Source of the DNA: JADKCL01 sp031424495
GTDB taxonomy: Bacteria; Bacteroidota; Bacteroidia; J057; JADKCL01
DNA: 64,000 nucleotides
Direction: 5' to 3'
Assembly: GCA_031424495.1 (NCBI GenBank)
Contig: JANPHP010000061.1
Location: 15,144-79,143 of the forward strand
The notes under the pieces were generated by a model. It saw only the letters and a program-made list of their open reading frames with translations, did not search any database and was not told where the DNA came from. Below, piece after piece: positions 41,281 to 50,483 of this stretch (position 1 is the first letter of the stretch; every line of letters begins with the position of its first letter). The translations under genes were made by a program, and so were the position numbers.

Positions 41281-41289
41281 TTCCCTGCG

Positions 41290-41388
41290 ATGAAACGCAC
41301 CATCCATATTGCAATGAGCCTGGACGGCTATATTGCCGATAACCAAGGCAGCATCTTCCGCACTTTTACGATATACGTCCCTCATTAA
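41290..41388 (+). pseudogene. 5' remnant of a dihydrofolate-reductase-like (RibD C-terminal) gene
   Basis: The frame reads MKRTIHIAMSLDGYIADNQG and then loses similarity, stopping after 32 residues. The first 20 residues match the start of the RibD-C/dihydrofolate reductase family (S-LDGYIA), normally ~170-190 residues. The rest of the gene is missing from this region. It lies 9 bp after the GroES-like stop and could once have followed it. Confidence 0.65.
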
Positions 41389-41872
41389 TAAGTTTTTACA
41401 TTTTTGACTAGGCACTACACCGCATGATTGTGGGCAATATGTCGGGTGCCGATCGATAGGGAATGGCATTTCTGAGTATTGCAGTCCACGTGAGTGTCAG
41501 ATTTTTTTCAGCTCCACAGTCGCCTTGGATGGTATGGGGACCCTCCTGTCGTCGGCGATATCTTGGACATTACCCTAGATGGCGGCGACTTCACGTAGGT
41601 GGCGTCGCGTATGCCTGTCTCAGTCACTCCCTATGGTGCGATACCCGCAGCAGTGACTTCGATGCGCATGACAAAACGGGCATACTGGAAAACCTGAGGG
41701 AAATGCATACATTAAATTTTCGATCAAATAGCTGTATTTAAGCTACTTATAAAACGCAACATTCAAAAAAGGCTGAAACAAACGAATTTTCAAAAAGTTT
41801 TGAACATTCCTTTATATAAAGTTGTTTAACTATTTTCAAGATACGTTAAACATTTCTAATTCTTGATTACTA
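41389..41872. other. 484-bp gene-free, partly AT-rich stretch before the rhodopsin gene
   Basis: No intact gene. Frames on both strands are short and broken by stops. The last ~170 bases are very AT-rich, unlike the 3' part of the GroES-like gene, and probably include the rhodopsin promoter, though no full TTTG/TAnnTTTG pair was found. Confidence 0.5.
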
Positions 41873-42613
41873 ATGGGACCAATACTCAACATCGCTGTCA
41901 TTCCCAAGGGGGATGTCATCGCCTTCACCTTTTTCATCGGCTATATGGCTATGCTTGCGGCTTCCGTTTTCTTCTTTTTTGAACGAGGAAGCGTCGATGG
42001 AAAATGGAAACTTTCTCTCCTCGTTTCAGGGTTGATTACTGGCATTGCTGCGGTGCACTACTATTACATGCGAGATTATTACCTCGCAACCGGGGAAACT
42101 CCCACGTCCTTGCGTTACATTGACTGGACGCTCACCGTACCCCTGATGTGTGTGGAATTCTATTTGCTCACCAAAGCCGCTGGGGCCAAGATTGCCCTGC
42201 TTTGGAAGTTGATTGCTGCAGCAGTATTGATGCTGGTTGCGGGCTACATCGGAGAGGCATTGACAGATGGTTCGACCTCCCATTCCGTGATCTGGGGAGC
42301 GATCTCGACCGTCGGGTACATTTACATCTTGTACACGGCATGGATAGGCGAGGTCGCTCAGCTTGCCAAATCGAGCAAAGATCCTGTCATCATCAAAGGC
42401 ATCAAAACGCTGGCTTGGTTTATATTGGTGGGTTGGGCGATCTACCCTATCGGCTACATGTGTATGCCAGGCGGTTGGCTCAACTTGGGTTTGGGCTGGG
42501 AATCCAAGAATGTCGATCTTTTTTACAACATCGCAGACGCGATCAACAAGATCGGCTTTGGTTTGGTGATTTACAGTATCGCCATCGGCGCTGGCAAAAA
42601 ACAGGCTGCATAA
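41873..42613 (+). CDS. Proteorhodopsin-type light-driven proton pump
   Basis: A 246-residue protein with seven membrane helices. Third-helix motif RYIDWTLTVPLMCVEFYL gives D84, T88 and E95, matching proteorhodopsin D97/T101/E108, the proton-pump (DTE) signature; sodium pumps have NDQ and chloride pumps NTQ. M92 at the spectral-tuning position (105) predicts green absorption. H62 matches the conserved H75 partner of the proton acceptor. The retinal Schiff-base lysine is K226 in DAINKIGFGL. No carotenoid cleavage (blh) or crt gene is in the window, so retinal must come from elsewhere. It is a single-gene unit with its own terminator. ATG start. Confidence 0.95.
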   Translation: MGPILNIAVIPKGDVIAFTFFIGYMAMLAASVFFFFERGSVDGKWKLSLLVSGLITGIAAVHYYYMRDYYLATGETPTSLRYIDWTLTVPLMCVEFYLLTKAAGAKIALLWKLIAAAVLMLVAGYIGEALTDGSTSHSVIWGAISTVGYIYILYTAWIGEVAQLAKSSKDPVIIKGIKTLAWFILVGWAIYPIGYMCMPGGWLNLGLGWESKNVDLFYNIADAINKIGFGLVIYSIAIGAGKKQAA

Positions 42614-42668
42614 GATTCAAAGGCGGCGGCAAAATGAATTGGGATTTTTGTGTGGACGATATTTTTTT

Positions 42669-42697
42669 GAAAAGTCCCCGCGTCGGCGGGGACTTTT
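42669..42697 (+). terminator. Rho-independent terminator of the rhodopsin gene
   Basis: AAAAGTCCCCGC pairs with GCGGGGACTTTT around a short loop, ending in five T residues, 56 bp past the stop codon. The stem is strong and almost symmetric, so it could also end transcription from the other side. Confidence 0.85.
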
Positions 42698-42983
42698 TGT
42701 GTTGCTACAGCCCTACCAACGCAAAGCAGATGCCTCCCCTAGGCCAGTACCCTTGATGCGTGCAAAGACCCTGGTGTAAAGGATTTCAATGGGGGAATGT
42801 TGCAGATGGACTGTTGGGTATGGATAACCTGAGTTCTGAAACAAGATTTCCGCATTCGTTCAAGTTAGTGAAGTGCGACAGCGACCCGCTCCATTGAAAA
42901 TGCTGGAAATCTGTCCACTGCCAGATGGTTTTGTGGAACTCAGCTACGCTGTTTCGCGGCATTGCTGATTTAGTGAGTCACAC
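42698..42983. other. 286-bp spacer; nothing recognised
   Basis: No gene, repeat or clear promoter was seen between the rhodopsin terminator and the convergent outer-membrane-like gene. Confidence 0.5.
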
Positions 42984-43643
42984 TCAGATCCCGATACCGA
43001 TTTGGAATCCGATCTTGGGAAATACACCGTTGTAGCCGGGCTCGGTTACACTGATGAATGAACCCGACCTGATGTCGCCAAATGAGCGCTTGATGCCGCC
43101 GCCCGTAAAGAAATCGAGGAAAAACTTGTTGCCCATGGCGATCTGCATCCCTAGCACGACGCCCCCAGACACTTCATGCAAGTTTTCATCTTGGGTCACA
43201 TTTTGCTGCAAGATCCAATCCCAGCTCTCCACCGACCGCTGCAAAAACCGATGCCCCGCAAACGGGCCGGCATAAAAGCCCTTGAAAAACCAGAAGTTGC
43301 GGCCGTTGCGTGAAAAATCTTGCGGCGGAATCACATAGAGTCGGTATTGGAGTTCTTCCTGGAAGCCAAACTCCGGCTTGGGATTTTGCAAATTGTAGCC
43401 ACGGCTTGCTTTGGAATGCAGACCCAAGCTGAGCATGAGGCTGCTCTTTTGCTCGCCCAGCATGCGCTCATAACTCATTAGAAATGTGCCATCCGCAAAA
43501 TGAAAGGGGCTTATCTTGATGATGTTTTTCACCGGAGCCTCAACCTTCTCAGCCTGAATGGGCGGTGCCTGCGCCATCAGCGCTTGGAAACCAATTCCTC
43601 CAAAAAACAAGGCTGCAATCGTGAATATTGTAATCGGTCTCAT
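42984..43643 (-). CDS. Outer-membrane beta-barrel-like protein (DUF3575-like)
   Basis: A 219-residue protein with a signal peptide (ITIFTIAALFFGGIGFQALMA). Alternating hydrophobic strands follow: VKNIIKISPFHFADGTFLMSYER, GFYAGPFAGHRFL and GVVLGMQIAMGNKFFLDFFTGGG, ending in FPKIGFQIGIGI with a hydrophobic last strand. This is the plan of small Bacteroidetes beta-barrels of the DUF3575 type. Function unknown. It starts 21 bp after the lipoprotein gene on the same strand. Confidence 0.7.
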   Translation of the reverse strand: MRPITIFTIAALFFGGIGFQALMAQAPPIQAEKVEAPVKNIIKISPFHFADGTFLMSYERMLGEQKSSLMLSLGLHSKASRGYNLQNPKPEFGFQEELQYRLYVIPPQDFSRNGRNFWFFKGFYAGPFAGHRFLQRSVESWDWILQQNVTQDENLHEVSGGVVLGMQIAMGNKFFLDFFTGGGIKRSFGDIRSGSFISVTEPGYNGVFPKIGFQIGIGI

Positions 43644-43664
43644 GATCTACGAGGTGAATATTTC

Positions 43665-44846
43665 TTATTGAGTATAAAAGATAAGGAAAAGGTCGCTTCC
43701 CCCAGCGCCATAGCTCTGCGTCTCCCCAAACATGACTGTGCGGCCCGTGGAGCTAACCAGACATTCGCGCAGGCGGTCTGTTGCCTGCCCGCCGTAGGAT
43801 ATGCTCAAGATATCATTTCCCACACTGTCGAGCAGCGCAGTCCTGAAATTGTCGCTGTAGCCGTAGTCGTATTCCACGGCATCAAATCCCGTGAACAAGA
43901 GCTTGCCGTTCGACAGCTCCGTGATCTGCCCGTAGTAGGGTTGATCTTGCCGACCTGTCGCGTAGCTGAGCACCAGATTGGAGTCCAAAAAGGCCACTAC
44001 ATGCTGCCCGTTCAAATCACTTCTTGCAGAAACCACAAAGCGATTGTCACGCGTTGCCAATGCCGCATAGACACGCGGATAATTGCTGGGCATCCCTGGA
44101 ACCGCTTCGTAACCTGAGTAGTTGCCATAAGCATCAAATTTCAATACACCGTAACGATTGCTGCCGCTGTTGTAATCGGTAGCACTCACAAAGGCATAGA
44201 TGCTACTGTCCACGCCTTTGCAAAACACATGGTTGAACTTACCGCCATTGTAATCAGCAAAGCCAACCTCGCTGATCATGATGCCGTCTGTCGTAAACCG
44301 CAACACAATCGGGTAGTTTTCTGAGGTAAAGCCCACGAAATAACTCCCGTCTTGAAGGCGGTAGAAACTGGCGTTTTGCGGCGTGAATCCTGTATTGGCC
44401 AAGATCGTCGTGCTCACAGTCTGTTTGACCACATTGAGGTCGGCATCAAGCATGGTCATCACAAAGTCGGCATGACCAAAGGTCCCCGCGTTTCGCGTCC
44501 CAAAGACGGCATACCCTCCGTTATCGGCAGGAATGACCTTCCAGCCGACTTCGTCATAGACAGCATCGCCCGTGGTATTGGCATAAATCAATTTTCCATC
44601 GGCGTCGATTTTTGCGACATAGAGATCATAGCTGCCTTCATTGTCATTTTGGCTCCCGCCGACAAGCACAAAGCCGCCATCGGGCATGGCCGCAAGGCCG
44701 CCTGCTACTTCGTTGTGAGATCCGCCATAGGTATGCTGAAAAGGCGGTGCCTCTGGTAGCGGCGTATCTTTCAAACAGCCCGTGAGCACTACGAGCATCG
44801 TCGCCAAAAACAGGACTGTTGTTTTTCGTAAATTCATTGATGCCAT
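43665..44846 (-). CDS. Lipoprotein with beta-propeller-like repeats
   Basis: A 393-residue lipoprotein (signal FLATMLVVLTGC). The mature part repeats a pattern of glycine-rich strands such as GGFVLVGGSQNDNEGSYDLY, KIDADGKLIYA, NGGYAVFGTRNAG, DGSYFVGFTSEN and SNGKLLFTGFD, similar to the WD40-like propellers common in Bacteroidetes surface lipoproteins. No catalytic motif is seen. TAAATTTG, a -7-like box (44875-44882), lies 28 bases before the ATG at 44846; the ATG at 44837 is also possible. Confidence 0.7.
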   Translation of the reverse strand: MASMNLRKTTVLFLATMLVVLTGCLKDTPLPEAPPFQHTYGGSHNEVAGGLAAMPDGGFVLVGGSQNDNEGSYDLYVAKIDADGKLIYANTTGDAVYDEVGWKVIPADNGGYAVFGTRNAGTFGHADFVMTMLDADLNVVKQTVSTTILANTGFTPQNASFYRLQDGSYFVGFTSENYPIVLRFTTDGIMISEVGFADYNGGKFNHVFCKGVDSSIYAFVSATDYNSGSNRYGVLKFDAYGNYSGYEAVPGMPSNYPRVYAALATRDNRFVVSARSDLNGQHVVAFLDSNLVLSYATGRQDQPYYGQITELSNGKLLFTGFDAVEYDYGYSDNFRTALLDSVGNDILSISYGGQATDRLRECLVSSTGRTVMFGETQSYGAGGSDLFLIFYTQ

Positions 44847-44992
44847 ACTGCAGCGAAGCTAATCACCTATGTTACAAATTTATCACCAAAAAAAATGACA
44901 TCTACTACACTTCGCCGAGCACTTTGCGTTGCAAGACTGGCGATCCATGCCTAATTTCATAAATTGGTGTCATGTTTATACGAGTCTGCCAC

Positions 44993-45901
44993 ATGTACAA
45001 AACAATTGCAGGAGCATTATTGATTTGCTGGTCGCTGGGGGTAGCGGCACAAGTGCCGCAGCACGCCTATTTTCCGCAGGCTCTCTGCAAACAGGAGGGC
45101 GTGAAAGTCGTCACAGTCTACGAGACGCAGATCGACAACCCGGGTTCGCAGTCAGGTCATGCAAACCGCATTCGCCTGGCGCGAGACATGATGCGCCAGA
45201 ATTTCTACAATACCGATGGACTCGCCTACCGTAGCCTCAGGTTTCAGGATGGGGGCAAGTCGATCAAGACTGAGGTATTGCGCACCTACAATCAGCAACA
45301 ATTGCTGGGCAAGGAGGTGCAACAGCACTACAATACCAATCTCTCTGACAGCACAAAACTGATCCAAAGCCATCAAGCCTTGTATGCTTATACAGCTGCG
45401 GGTGCGGTGCTGAGTGTGGAAAATGCACTCCTCTCGGCAGATAACCTCACCAAAGTCGACAGTGTGGCTTACATGCGCGATGCTGGTGGCATCCTCTCCT
45501 TGGAAGCTATCTATTCCCTCAAGGGTCAGCCGACCTGCATTCTCCAAAAGGCCTATACCTACCGCAAAAACTACATCTCATCGATATCGATGGTCGGCGA
45601 CCTATCGCTCAACCGCGACGAGTATGAACTCGACGACAAAGGCCGTGTGGTCAAGGAGCGCAACTATGGACCTGGTGACGAACTCCCCCGGTTGGAAACG
45701 GTTTATGTCTACGATCCACGTGGATGGCTGGAGGAAATCAGGTACACTCCCAACTGGCAGCACTTTGCGAAAGACCAAACCGTCGTCTCCTGCAAAAACA
45801 AGTATGACGACCACGGCAAGCTCGTCGAGGTCCAGCAAGACTACGGTGACGGCAAGCGCCGCATGGAGTTTTATGACTACACTTACTGGGTAGAGAATTG
45901 A
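44993..45901 (+). CDS. Exported protein with RHS/YD-like repeats, unknown function
   Basis: A 302-residue protein with a signal peptide (KTIAGALLICWSLGVAAQ). The mature part contains short repeats of the type YDPRGWLEEIRYTPN and YDDHGKLVEVQQDYGDG and YELDDKGRVVKERNYGPGD, similar to the YD units of RHS-like and other Bacteroidetes exported proteins. The ATG at 44993 opens the signal peptide; the in-frame ATG at 44972 would add seven residues. Confidence 0.6.
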   Translation: MYKTIAGALLICWSLGVAAQVPQHAYFPQALCKQEGVKVVTVYETQIDNPGSQSGHANRIRLARDMMRQNFYNTDGLAYRSLRFQDGGKSIKTEVLRTYNQQQLLGKEVQQHYNTNLSDSTKLIQSHQALYAYTAAGAVLSVENALLSADNLTKVDSVAYMRDAGGILSLEAIYSLKGQPTCILQKAYTYRKNYISSISMVGDLSLNRDEYELDDKGRVVKERNYGPGDELPRLETVYVYDPRGWLEEIRYTPNWQHFAKDQTVVSCKNKYDDHGKLVEVQQDYGDGKRRMEFYDYTYWVEN

Positions 45902-45929
45902 TTTTCGCGATTTTTCTTAATTTGGTGGA

Positions 45930-46595
45930 ATGCGACAGTTCACAATAGCGATTTTCTTGCTCCTCGGTCTTGGTTTGCAAGCTCAAGTTTTTTTGCCAGG
46001 CAAGCTCATTACGGCCGACGGAGATACCCTAGTAGGCCTCGTGGCTGAGCAGGGCGGCATCACCTGGTCCTACAGAGCCGCTAAAAATGAGCCTGTGAGC
46101 ATCTACACTCGGCGCCAAGTCGTCGGCTTTGAACGACAAGACGAGAAGTATGAAGAGCACTTGATCGAGGTGCTGCGTGGGAAATTTCCAGAGCGGGTAA
46201 AAGATTTCTTGCTCGTCGTCGAGGAGGGTCAAGTAAGGTTGTTGCGCTATGACGGCGTCGGCATCTTTGGCAGTGATCATGTGGGTTATTACCTACATGA
46301 AAAAGGGATGGGCATGCCGCTGCGCGTCAATGTCGATGACCACAATTTCAAGATCCAGATGAGTCAGTATTTCAGTGACTACCCTGAACTCGCCGACCGT
46401 ATCAAAAGCAAAGAGCTGCAGTATGCCAAAATCCAGGAGATCGTTCAGATTTTCAATGCATGGTATAAGCTGCAACCCAAAAAGGAGCCCGTCGTCCCTG
46501 CGACCGATCCCGGCAAGGCACCCAAGGAGAAAAAAGCAAAAAAAGTCGAGTCTGAGCCGATGATGGAAAACAGCGATCAGTCCAAGGAAAACTGA
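45930..46595 (+). CDS. Exported protein of unknown function
   Basis: A 221-residue protein with a short signal peptide (FTIAIFLLLGLGLQAQ). The mature N-terminal part (PGKLITADGDTLVGLVAEQGG) resembles a GxxxxxxGDTxxG unit found in many unnamed Bacteroidetes proteins. The C-terminal ~35 residues are Lys/Pro/Glu-rich and look disordered. It starts 28 bp after the preceding + strand gene and may be co-transcribed with it. Confidence 0.6.
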   Translation: MRQFTIAIFLLLGLGLQAQVFLPGKLITADGDTLVGLVAEQGGITWSYRAAKNEPVSIYTRRQVVGFERQDEKYEEHLIEVLRGKFPERVKDFLLVVEEGQVRLLRYDGVGIFGSDHVGYYLHEKGMGMPLRVNVDDHNFKIQMSQYFSDYPELADRIKSKELQYAKIQEIVQIFNAWYKLQPKKEPVVPATDPGKAPKEKKAKKVESEPMMENSDQSKEN

Positions 46596-46626
46596 TCGCC
46601 ACGCTATTCACCCGCATGCATTCCCC

Positions 46627-47679
46627 TTGAGCCCGACACAAAAAAAATCAATTCTACGCAGGCTGCTGCCCCGAGTGGCCTACATCATAGGTGTCTTGCT
46701 CGTCTTGCTCATCGCTGGCGAGATCACAGCCCGCTTCATGGGCTATCGCCCTTGGCACGAGACCGTGCAGACGATGCAAGTCGTGCCCGAGGGTCGCTTC
46801 TACCAAGCCGATAGCATTTTGGGTTACAAAGGGCGGCCCGGCAAGTTTGAGCTGCTGCTCAACGACAGCCTGCGCTTTACCGTGACGCACGACGCCGATG
46901 GCTGGCGCAAGACAGGCCCCGACAGCCTGCAAGGCGATAGCCTTCCTGAAATCTGGATTTTCGGCTGCTCATTTACCCACGGTTACGGGGTCAACGACGC
47001 CGACAACTATCCTGCAGTCTTGCAGAGCATGATGCCCCATTTCCGCATTCGCAACTATGGCATGGACGGCTATGGCACGCTGCAAAACTGGCTGGTGCTG
47101 AATCAGTTGTTGCAAGCAGGCAAGCGCCCCGCGACCGTCGTGCTCGGCTATGGTGCATTTCACGACCAGCGCAACACCGCCAACCGCTACTGGCACAAGG
47201 CATTGCATGGGCAACGCATTGCCGACAGCCTGCGCTATCCTTTCATCCGCCTCGACAAAAAAGACTCACTCATCTTGCACTACGGTCATATTGCCTATCA
47301 TCCGCTGCCTTTGCAGCGGCAGCTCGCATTGCTCTCCCTGGTCGAGAAGCGCTGGAACGACAGCGAGGACCAAGGCTTGCGCAGCAAGTTTGTGACAGAG
47401 GTGCTCATCCAACGCATGGTCGGCGCTAGTCGCGACGCTGGAGCCCATTTTGTACTGGCCGGCGTCTATCGCCACCCTGAAACGGAAAAGATGCTGCGCA
47501 CATTTCATCTCGATAACGTACCTACAGTGGACATCAGCCAAGATCTAGCGGATCCCGACCTACGCATTTTGCCCGGCAATGGCCACCCCAATGCCAAGGC
47601 ACATGCGATGATGGCCCAAGTCCTGTATGATTATCTGCAAGTGCATGACTTGCCCACGAATGCAAATCCACACAAGTAA
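46627..47679 (+). CDS. SGNH/GDSL-hydrolase-like membrane-anchored protein
   Basis: A 350-residue protein with one N-terminal membrane helix (VAYIIGVLLVLLIAGEI). WIFGCSFTHGYGV replaces the GDS block (GCSFT with the nucleophile Ser), YGMDGYGTLQNWL follows the family pattern, and GNGHPNAKAHAMMA supplies the late His (HPN-x-x-H/A region). This resembles the SGNH proteins near acyl or polysaccharide-modifying loci. The start is TTG at 46627, since the only nearby ATG is in another frame. Confidence 0.7.
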   Translation: MSPTQKKSILRRLLPRVAYIIGVLLVLLIAGEITARFMGYRPWHETVQTMQVVPEGRFYQADSILGYKGRPGKFELLLNDSLRFTVTHDADGWRKTGPDSLQGDSLPEIWIFGCSFTHGYGVNDADNYPAVLQSMMPHFRIRNYGMDGYGTLQNWLVLNQLLQAGKRPATVVLGYGAFHDQRNTANRYWHKALHGQRIADSLRYPFIRLDKKDSLILHYGHIAYHPLPLQRQLALLSLVEKRWNDSEDQGLRSKFVTEVLIQRMVGASRDAGAHFVLAGVYRHPETEKMLRTFHLDNVPTVDISQDLADPDLRILPGNGHPNAKAHAMMAQVLYDYLQVHDLPTNANPHK

Positions 47680-47692
47680 TCCTTGCAGCACC

Positions 47693-47723
47693 TTGTATGT
47701 GCGGTGCTTCGCGACTAAATTCG
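47693..47723 (+). promoter_or_regulatory. Candidate promoter for ppk1
   Basis: TTG (47693-47695), 20 bases, then TAAATTCG (47716-47723), one mismatch from TAnnTTTG. The ppk1 ATG is 28 bases downstream. Confidence 0.45.
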
Positions 47724-47751
47724 CCGATCAGAGAATTTCAATGGTGTTTCC

Positions 47752-49842
47752 ATGGCAGTGAATCTAAAAGACCCCCAACTGTATTTCAACCGAGAGCTCA
47801 GTTGGTTGCATTTCAACGAGCGCGTGCTGCAAGAGGCCGAAGACGAAAGCCAACCCTTGCTGGAGCGGCTCAAGTTTCTATCGATTTTTTGCTCCAACCT
47901 CGATGAGTTTTTCATGATACGCGTTGCCGGCCTCAAGGAGCAGGTCGCAGCAGGTATCCATGAACTGCCTGCCGATGGCCTCACCCCTGCCGATGCCATC
48001 GATCGCATCTCCACCAAGGTACACCACGACGTGGAGCGCCATTGTCGGCTGCTCAATGACGATGTGCTCCCTGCTTTGCGCAAAAAAGGCATCCGCATTC
48101 GGCACTATCCCAGCCTCACCAATGAGCAAAAGGCTGAACTGACGGTCTATTTCAAGGAAAAAATATTTCCCGTGCTCACGCCGCTTGCGGTCGACCCATC
48201 GCACCCCTTCCCACAATTGCGCAACCTCGGACTGAACCTGCTCGTCGAGCTGCGCGACCCGCTGCAAAAAAAGGAAAAGAAAATCGCAGTGCTGCCGATG
48301 CCCAGTCTGCTGAACCGCTTCATTCCGCTTACTGGCAAAAATAAAGGCGACGTCTTGCTGCTCGAGGACCTCATCGTGCCCAACTTGGAGATGCTATTCC
48401 CCAACATGATCATCGATGACGCCAACTGCTTTCGCATCACCCGCAACGCTGACATGGACCTGTCTGAGGCCGAGGCCGACGACTTGCTCAAACTCATAGA
48501 GCGCGAATTGCGCAAGCGTCGCATGGGCACGCTCATTCGCTTGGAGGTCTCTGACAAAATGCCGAGCGAGAGCCGAGAGTTTCTGCAGCAGATCACCAAG
48601 CTCAACGCCAGGGCCATTTATGAAATCTATGGCCCTTTGGATGTAGCATCCTTCATCCAGTTTCTGGACTTTGATTTTCCCGATCTCAAAGACGCAGCAT
48701 TCACGCCTGCCTTGCATCCACGCATCACCAAGAGCAGCAATATTTTTGACGCGATCCGCAAGCAAGATATTTTGCTGCATCACCCCTACGACAGCTTCAA
48801 TCACGTGATCGACCTGGCGCAAGAGGCGGCCCGTGATCCACAGGTCTTGGCGATCAAGGTGACCCTGTACCGCACGAGCGGCAAGTCCCAAATCGTGCAA
48901 GCACTCAAGGAGGCAACCGCCAAGGGTAAGCAAGTTACAGCGCTCATCGAGCTCAAAGCCCGCTTTGACGAGGAGACCAATATCGTCTGGGCCAAGGAAC
49001 TCGAGCATGTCGGTGTCAATGTGATCTATGGCTTGCTCGGCCTCAAGACCCACTGTAAATTGCTGATGATCGTGCGCCAAGAAGACGGCCACATTCGCCG
49101 CTATGTGCACATGAGCACGGGCAACTACAATGCGCGCACTTCCAAAATCTATACCGATATCGGCCTCATGACGGCCGATGAGGCGATCGGCAAGGATGTC
49201 TCGGAACTCTTCAATCTGCTCACGGGTTACAGCGGGCAAAAAGAATGGCGCAAGCTGTTTGTGGCGCCGATCAATTTGCGTGACAATCTCACCAAACTCA
49301 TTCATGCCTGCTGCACCGAGCACTCTGCCGAGCAGCCTAGCCACATCCAGATGGTCATGAACCAACTCGTGGATCCGCAGATGATCCAGGCGTTGTACAA
49401 GGCGAGCATGAAGGGCGTGAAGATCGATCTCATCGTGCGAGGTGTCTGTTGCCTCAGGCCTGGCGTGCCGGGCATCTCAGAAAACATCACTGTGCGCAGC
49501 ATCGTGGGTCGCTTTTTGGAGCACTGCCGCATCTTTCATTTCAAATACAACGGGGTGCAAAAGACTTTCATGGGCAGTGCCGACCTCATGCAGCGCAACC
49601 TCAATCGGCGCGTCGAGATTCTGTTTCCGCTGGAGGATGTCGAGCATCAGGAGCGTGTCTTGGAGATCTTGGGCTATTTGATGAAAGACAATGTCAAAGC
49701 GCGGATTCTGCAAGAAGATGGAACCTTCGCGCGGGCGCACCTCCGTCGCAACGAACGGCATTGCGATGCACAGGCAGCCTTTTTGGCGCAAGCCGCTGAG
49801 CGCAAGCAACAGGTGGATACCATCTCCAAACAAGACGATTGA
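47752..49842 (+). CDS. ppk1: Polyphosphate kinase
   Basis: This 696-residue protein has the usual PPK1 length and domain order. The N-terminal domain begins YFNRELSWLHFNERVLQEAED. The catalytic region shows LLGLKTHCKLLMI (autophosphorylated His, about residue 434) and RRYVHMSTGNYNARTSKIYT, and SIVGRFLEHCRIFHF supplies the second His. The enzyme builds polyphosphate from ATP at the membrane. It has its own promoter candidate and is followed by a GNAT gene ~40 bp downstream. Confidence 0.95.
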   Translation: MAVNLKDPQLYFNRELSWLHFNERVLQEAEDESQPLLERLKFLSIFCSNLDEFFMIRVAGLKEQVAAGIHELPADGLTPADAIDRISTKVHHDVERHCRLLNDDVLPALRKKGIRIRHYPSLTNEQKAELTVYFKEKIFPVLTPLAVDPSHPFPQLRNLGLNLLVELRDPLQKKEKKIAVLPMPSLLNRFIPLTGKNKGDVLLLEDLIVPNLEMLFPNMIIDDANCFRITRNADMDLSEAEADDLLKLIERELRKRRMGTLIRLEVSDKMPSESREFLQQITKLNARAIYEIYGPLDVASFIQFLDFDFPDLKDAAFTPALHPRITKSSNIFDAIRKQDILLHHPYDSFNHVIDLAQEAARDPQVLAIKVTLYRTSGKSQIVQALKEATAKGKQVTALIELKARFDEETNIVWAKELEHVGVNVIYGLLGLKTHCKLLMIVRQEDGHIRRYVHMSTGNYNARTSKIYTDIGLMTADEAIGKDVSELFNLLTGYSGQKEWRKLFVAPINLRDNLTKLIHACCTEHSAEQPSHIQMVMNQLVDPQMIQALYKASMKGVKIDLIVRGVCCLRPGVPGISENITVRSIVGRFLEHCRIFHFKYNGVQKTFMGSADLMQRNLNRRVEILFPLEDVEHQERVLEILGYLMKDNVKARILQEDGTFARAHLRRNERHCDAQAAFLAQAAERKQQVDTISKQDD

Positions 49843-49883
49843 GTCTATTTGCTGGTGCTTTTGCGACCTACTCTTCGTGGAAT

Positions 49884-50444
49884 ATGAGCATTGGAAGCAT
49901 GATGAATTTTGATTTGCAGCCGCTGCATTTGGGAAATGCGGTGGTGAAGCTTTTACCGCTGCGCGACACCGATTTTGAGCAATTGTATGCAGTCGCGGCC
50001 GATCCCCTGCTTTGGGAGCAGCATCCCAATCCCGATCGGTACCAACGCGCCGTTTTTCAGAATTATTTTGAAGGTGCCTTGGCTTCCAAGGGCGCATTTT
50101 TGGTGAGGGATGCGGTCACCAATGCCGTGATCGGGTGTAGCCGCTATTATGACCATGATGCGATTGGCGACAGTGTACTCATCGGTTATACCTTCATAGC
50201 GCGCAGCCACTGGGGCACAACGAGCAACCGCGCCTTGAAGCAGGCCATGCTCGACTATGCTTTCACCCAAGTGGGCCGCGTGCAGTTTCACATCGGTGAG
50301 CACAACCTGCGTTCGCAAAAAGCAATTGCCAAGCTCGGAGCCCACAAGATCGACGAGATCGAGGTCGCCTACTACGGCGAAGCCGTCAAGCGCAATTTTG
50401 TCTACGAGATTCGCAAAGCCGATTGGTTATTGTCTGCAGAATGA
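49884..50444 (+). CDS. GNAT family N-acetyltransferase
   Basis: A 186-residue protein of the RimJ/RimL type: LLPLRDTDFEQLYAVAADP at the start, GTTSNRALKQAMLDYAF in the acetyl-CoA region and FHIGEHNLRSQKAIAKLGAHK near the end (N-x-R-S-x-x-A-x-x-K-x-G, the usual last motif). The start is uncertain: ATGs at 49884, 49899 and 49902 are all possible, and the conserved part begins shortly after the last. Substrate unknown. Confidence 0.8.
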   Translation: MSIGSMMNFDLQPLHLGNAVVKLLPLRDTDFEQLYAVAADPLLWEQHPNPDRYQRAVFQNYFEGALASKGAFLVRDAVTNAVIGCSRYYDHDAIGDSVLIGYTFIARSHWGTTSNRALKQAMLDYAFTQVGRVQFHIGEHNLRSQKAIAKLGAHKIDEIEVAYYGEAVKRNFVYEIRKADWLLSAE

Positions 50445-50483
50445 AGGTGAATGCAGGGGGCTGGCTATGAATCCCCTACCCTT

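Noticed and set aside
41463..41741. A 92-codon frame before the rhodopsin gene
   Set aside because: It has no family match, an odd Trp/Cys/Arg-rich composition and no start signal. The region looks decayed.
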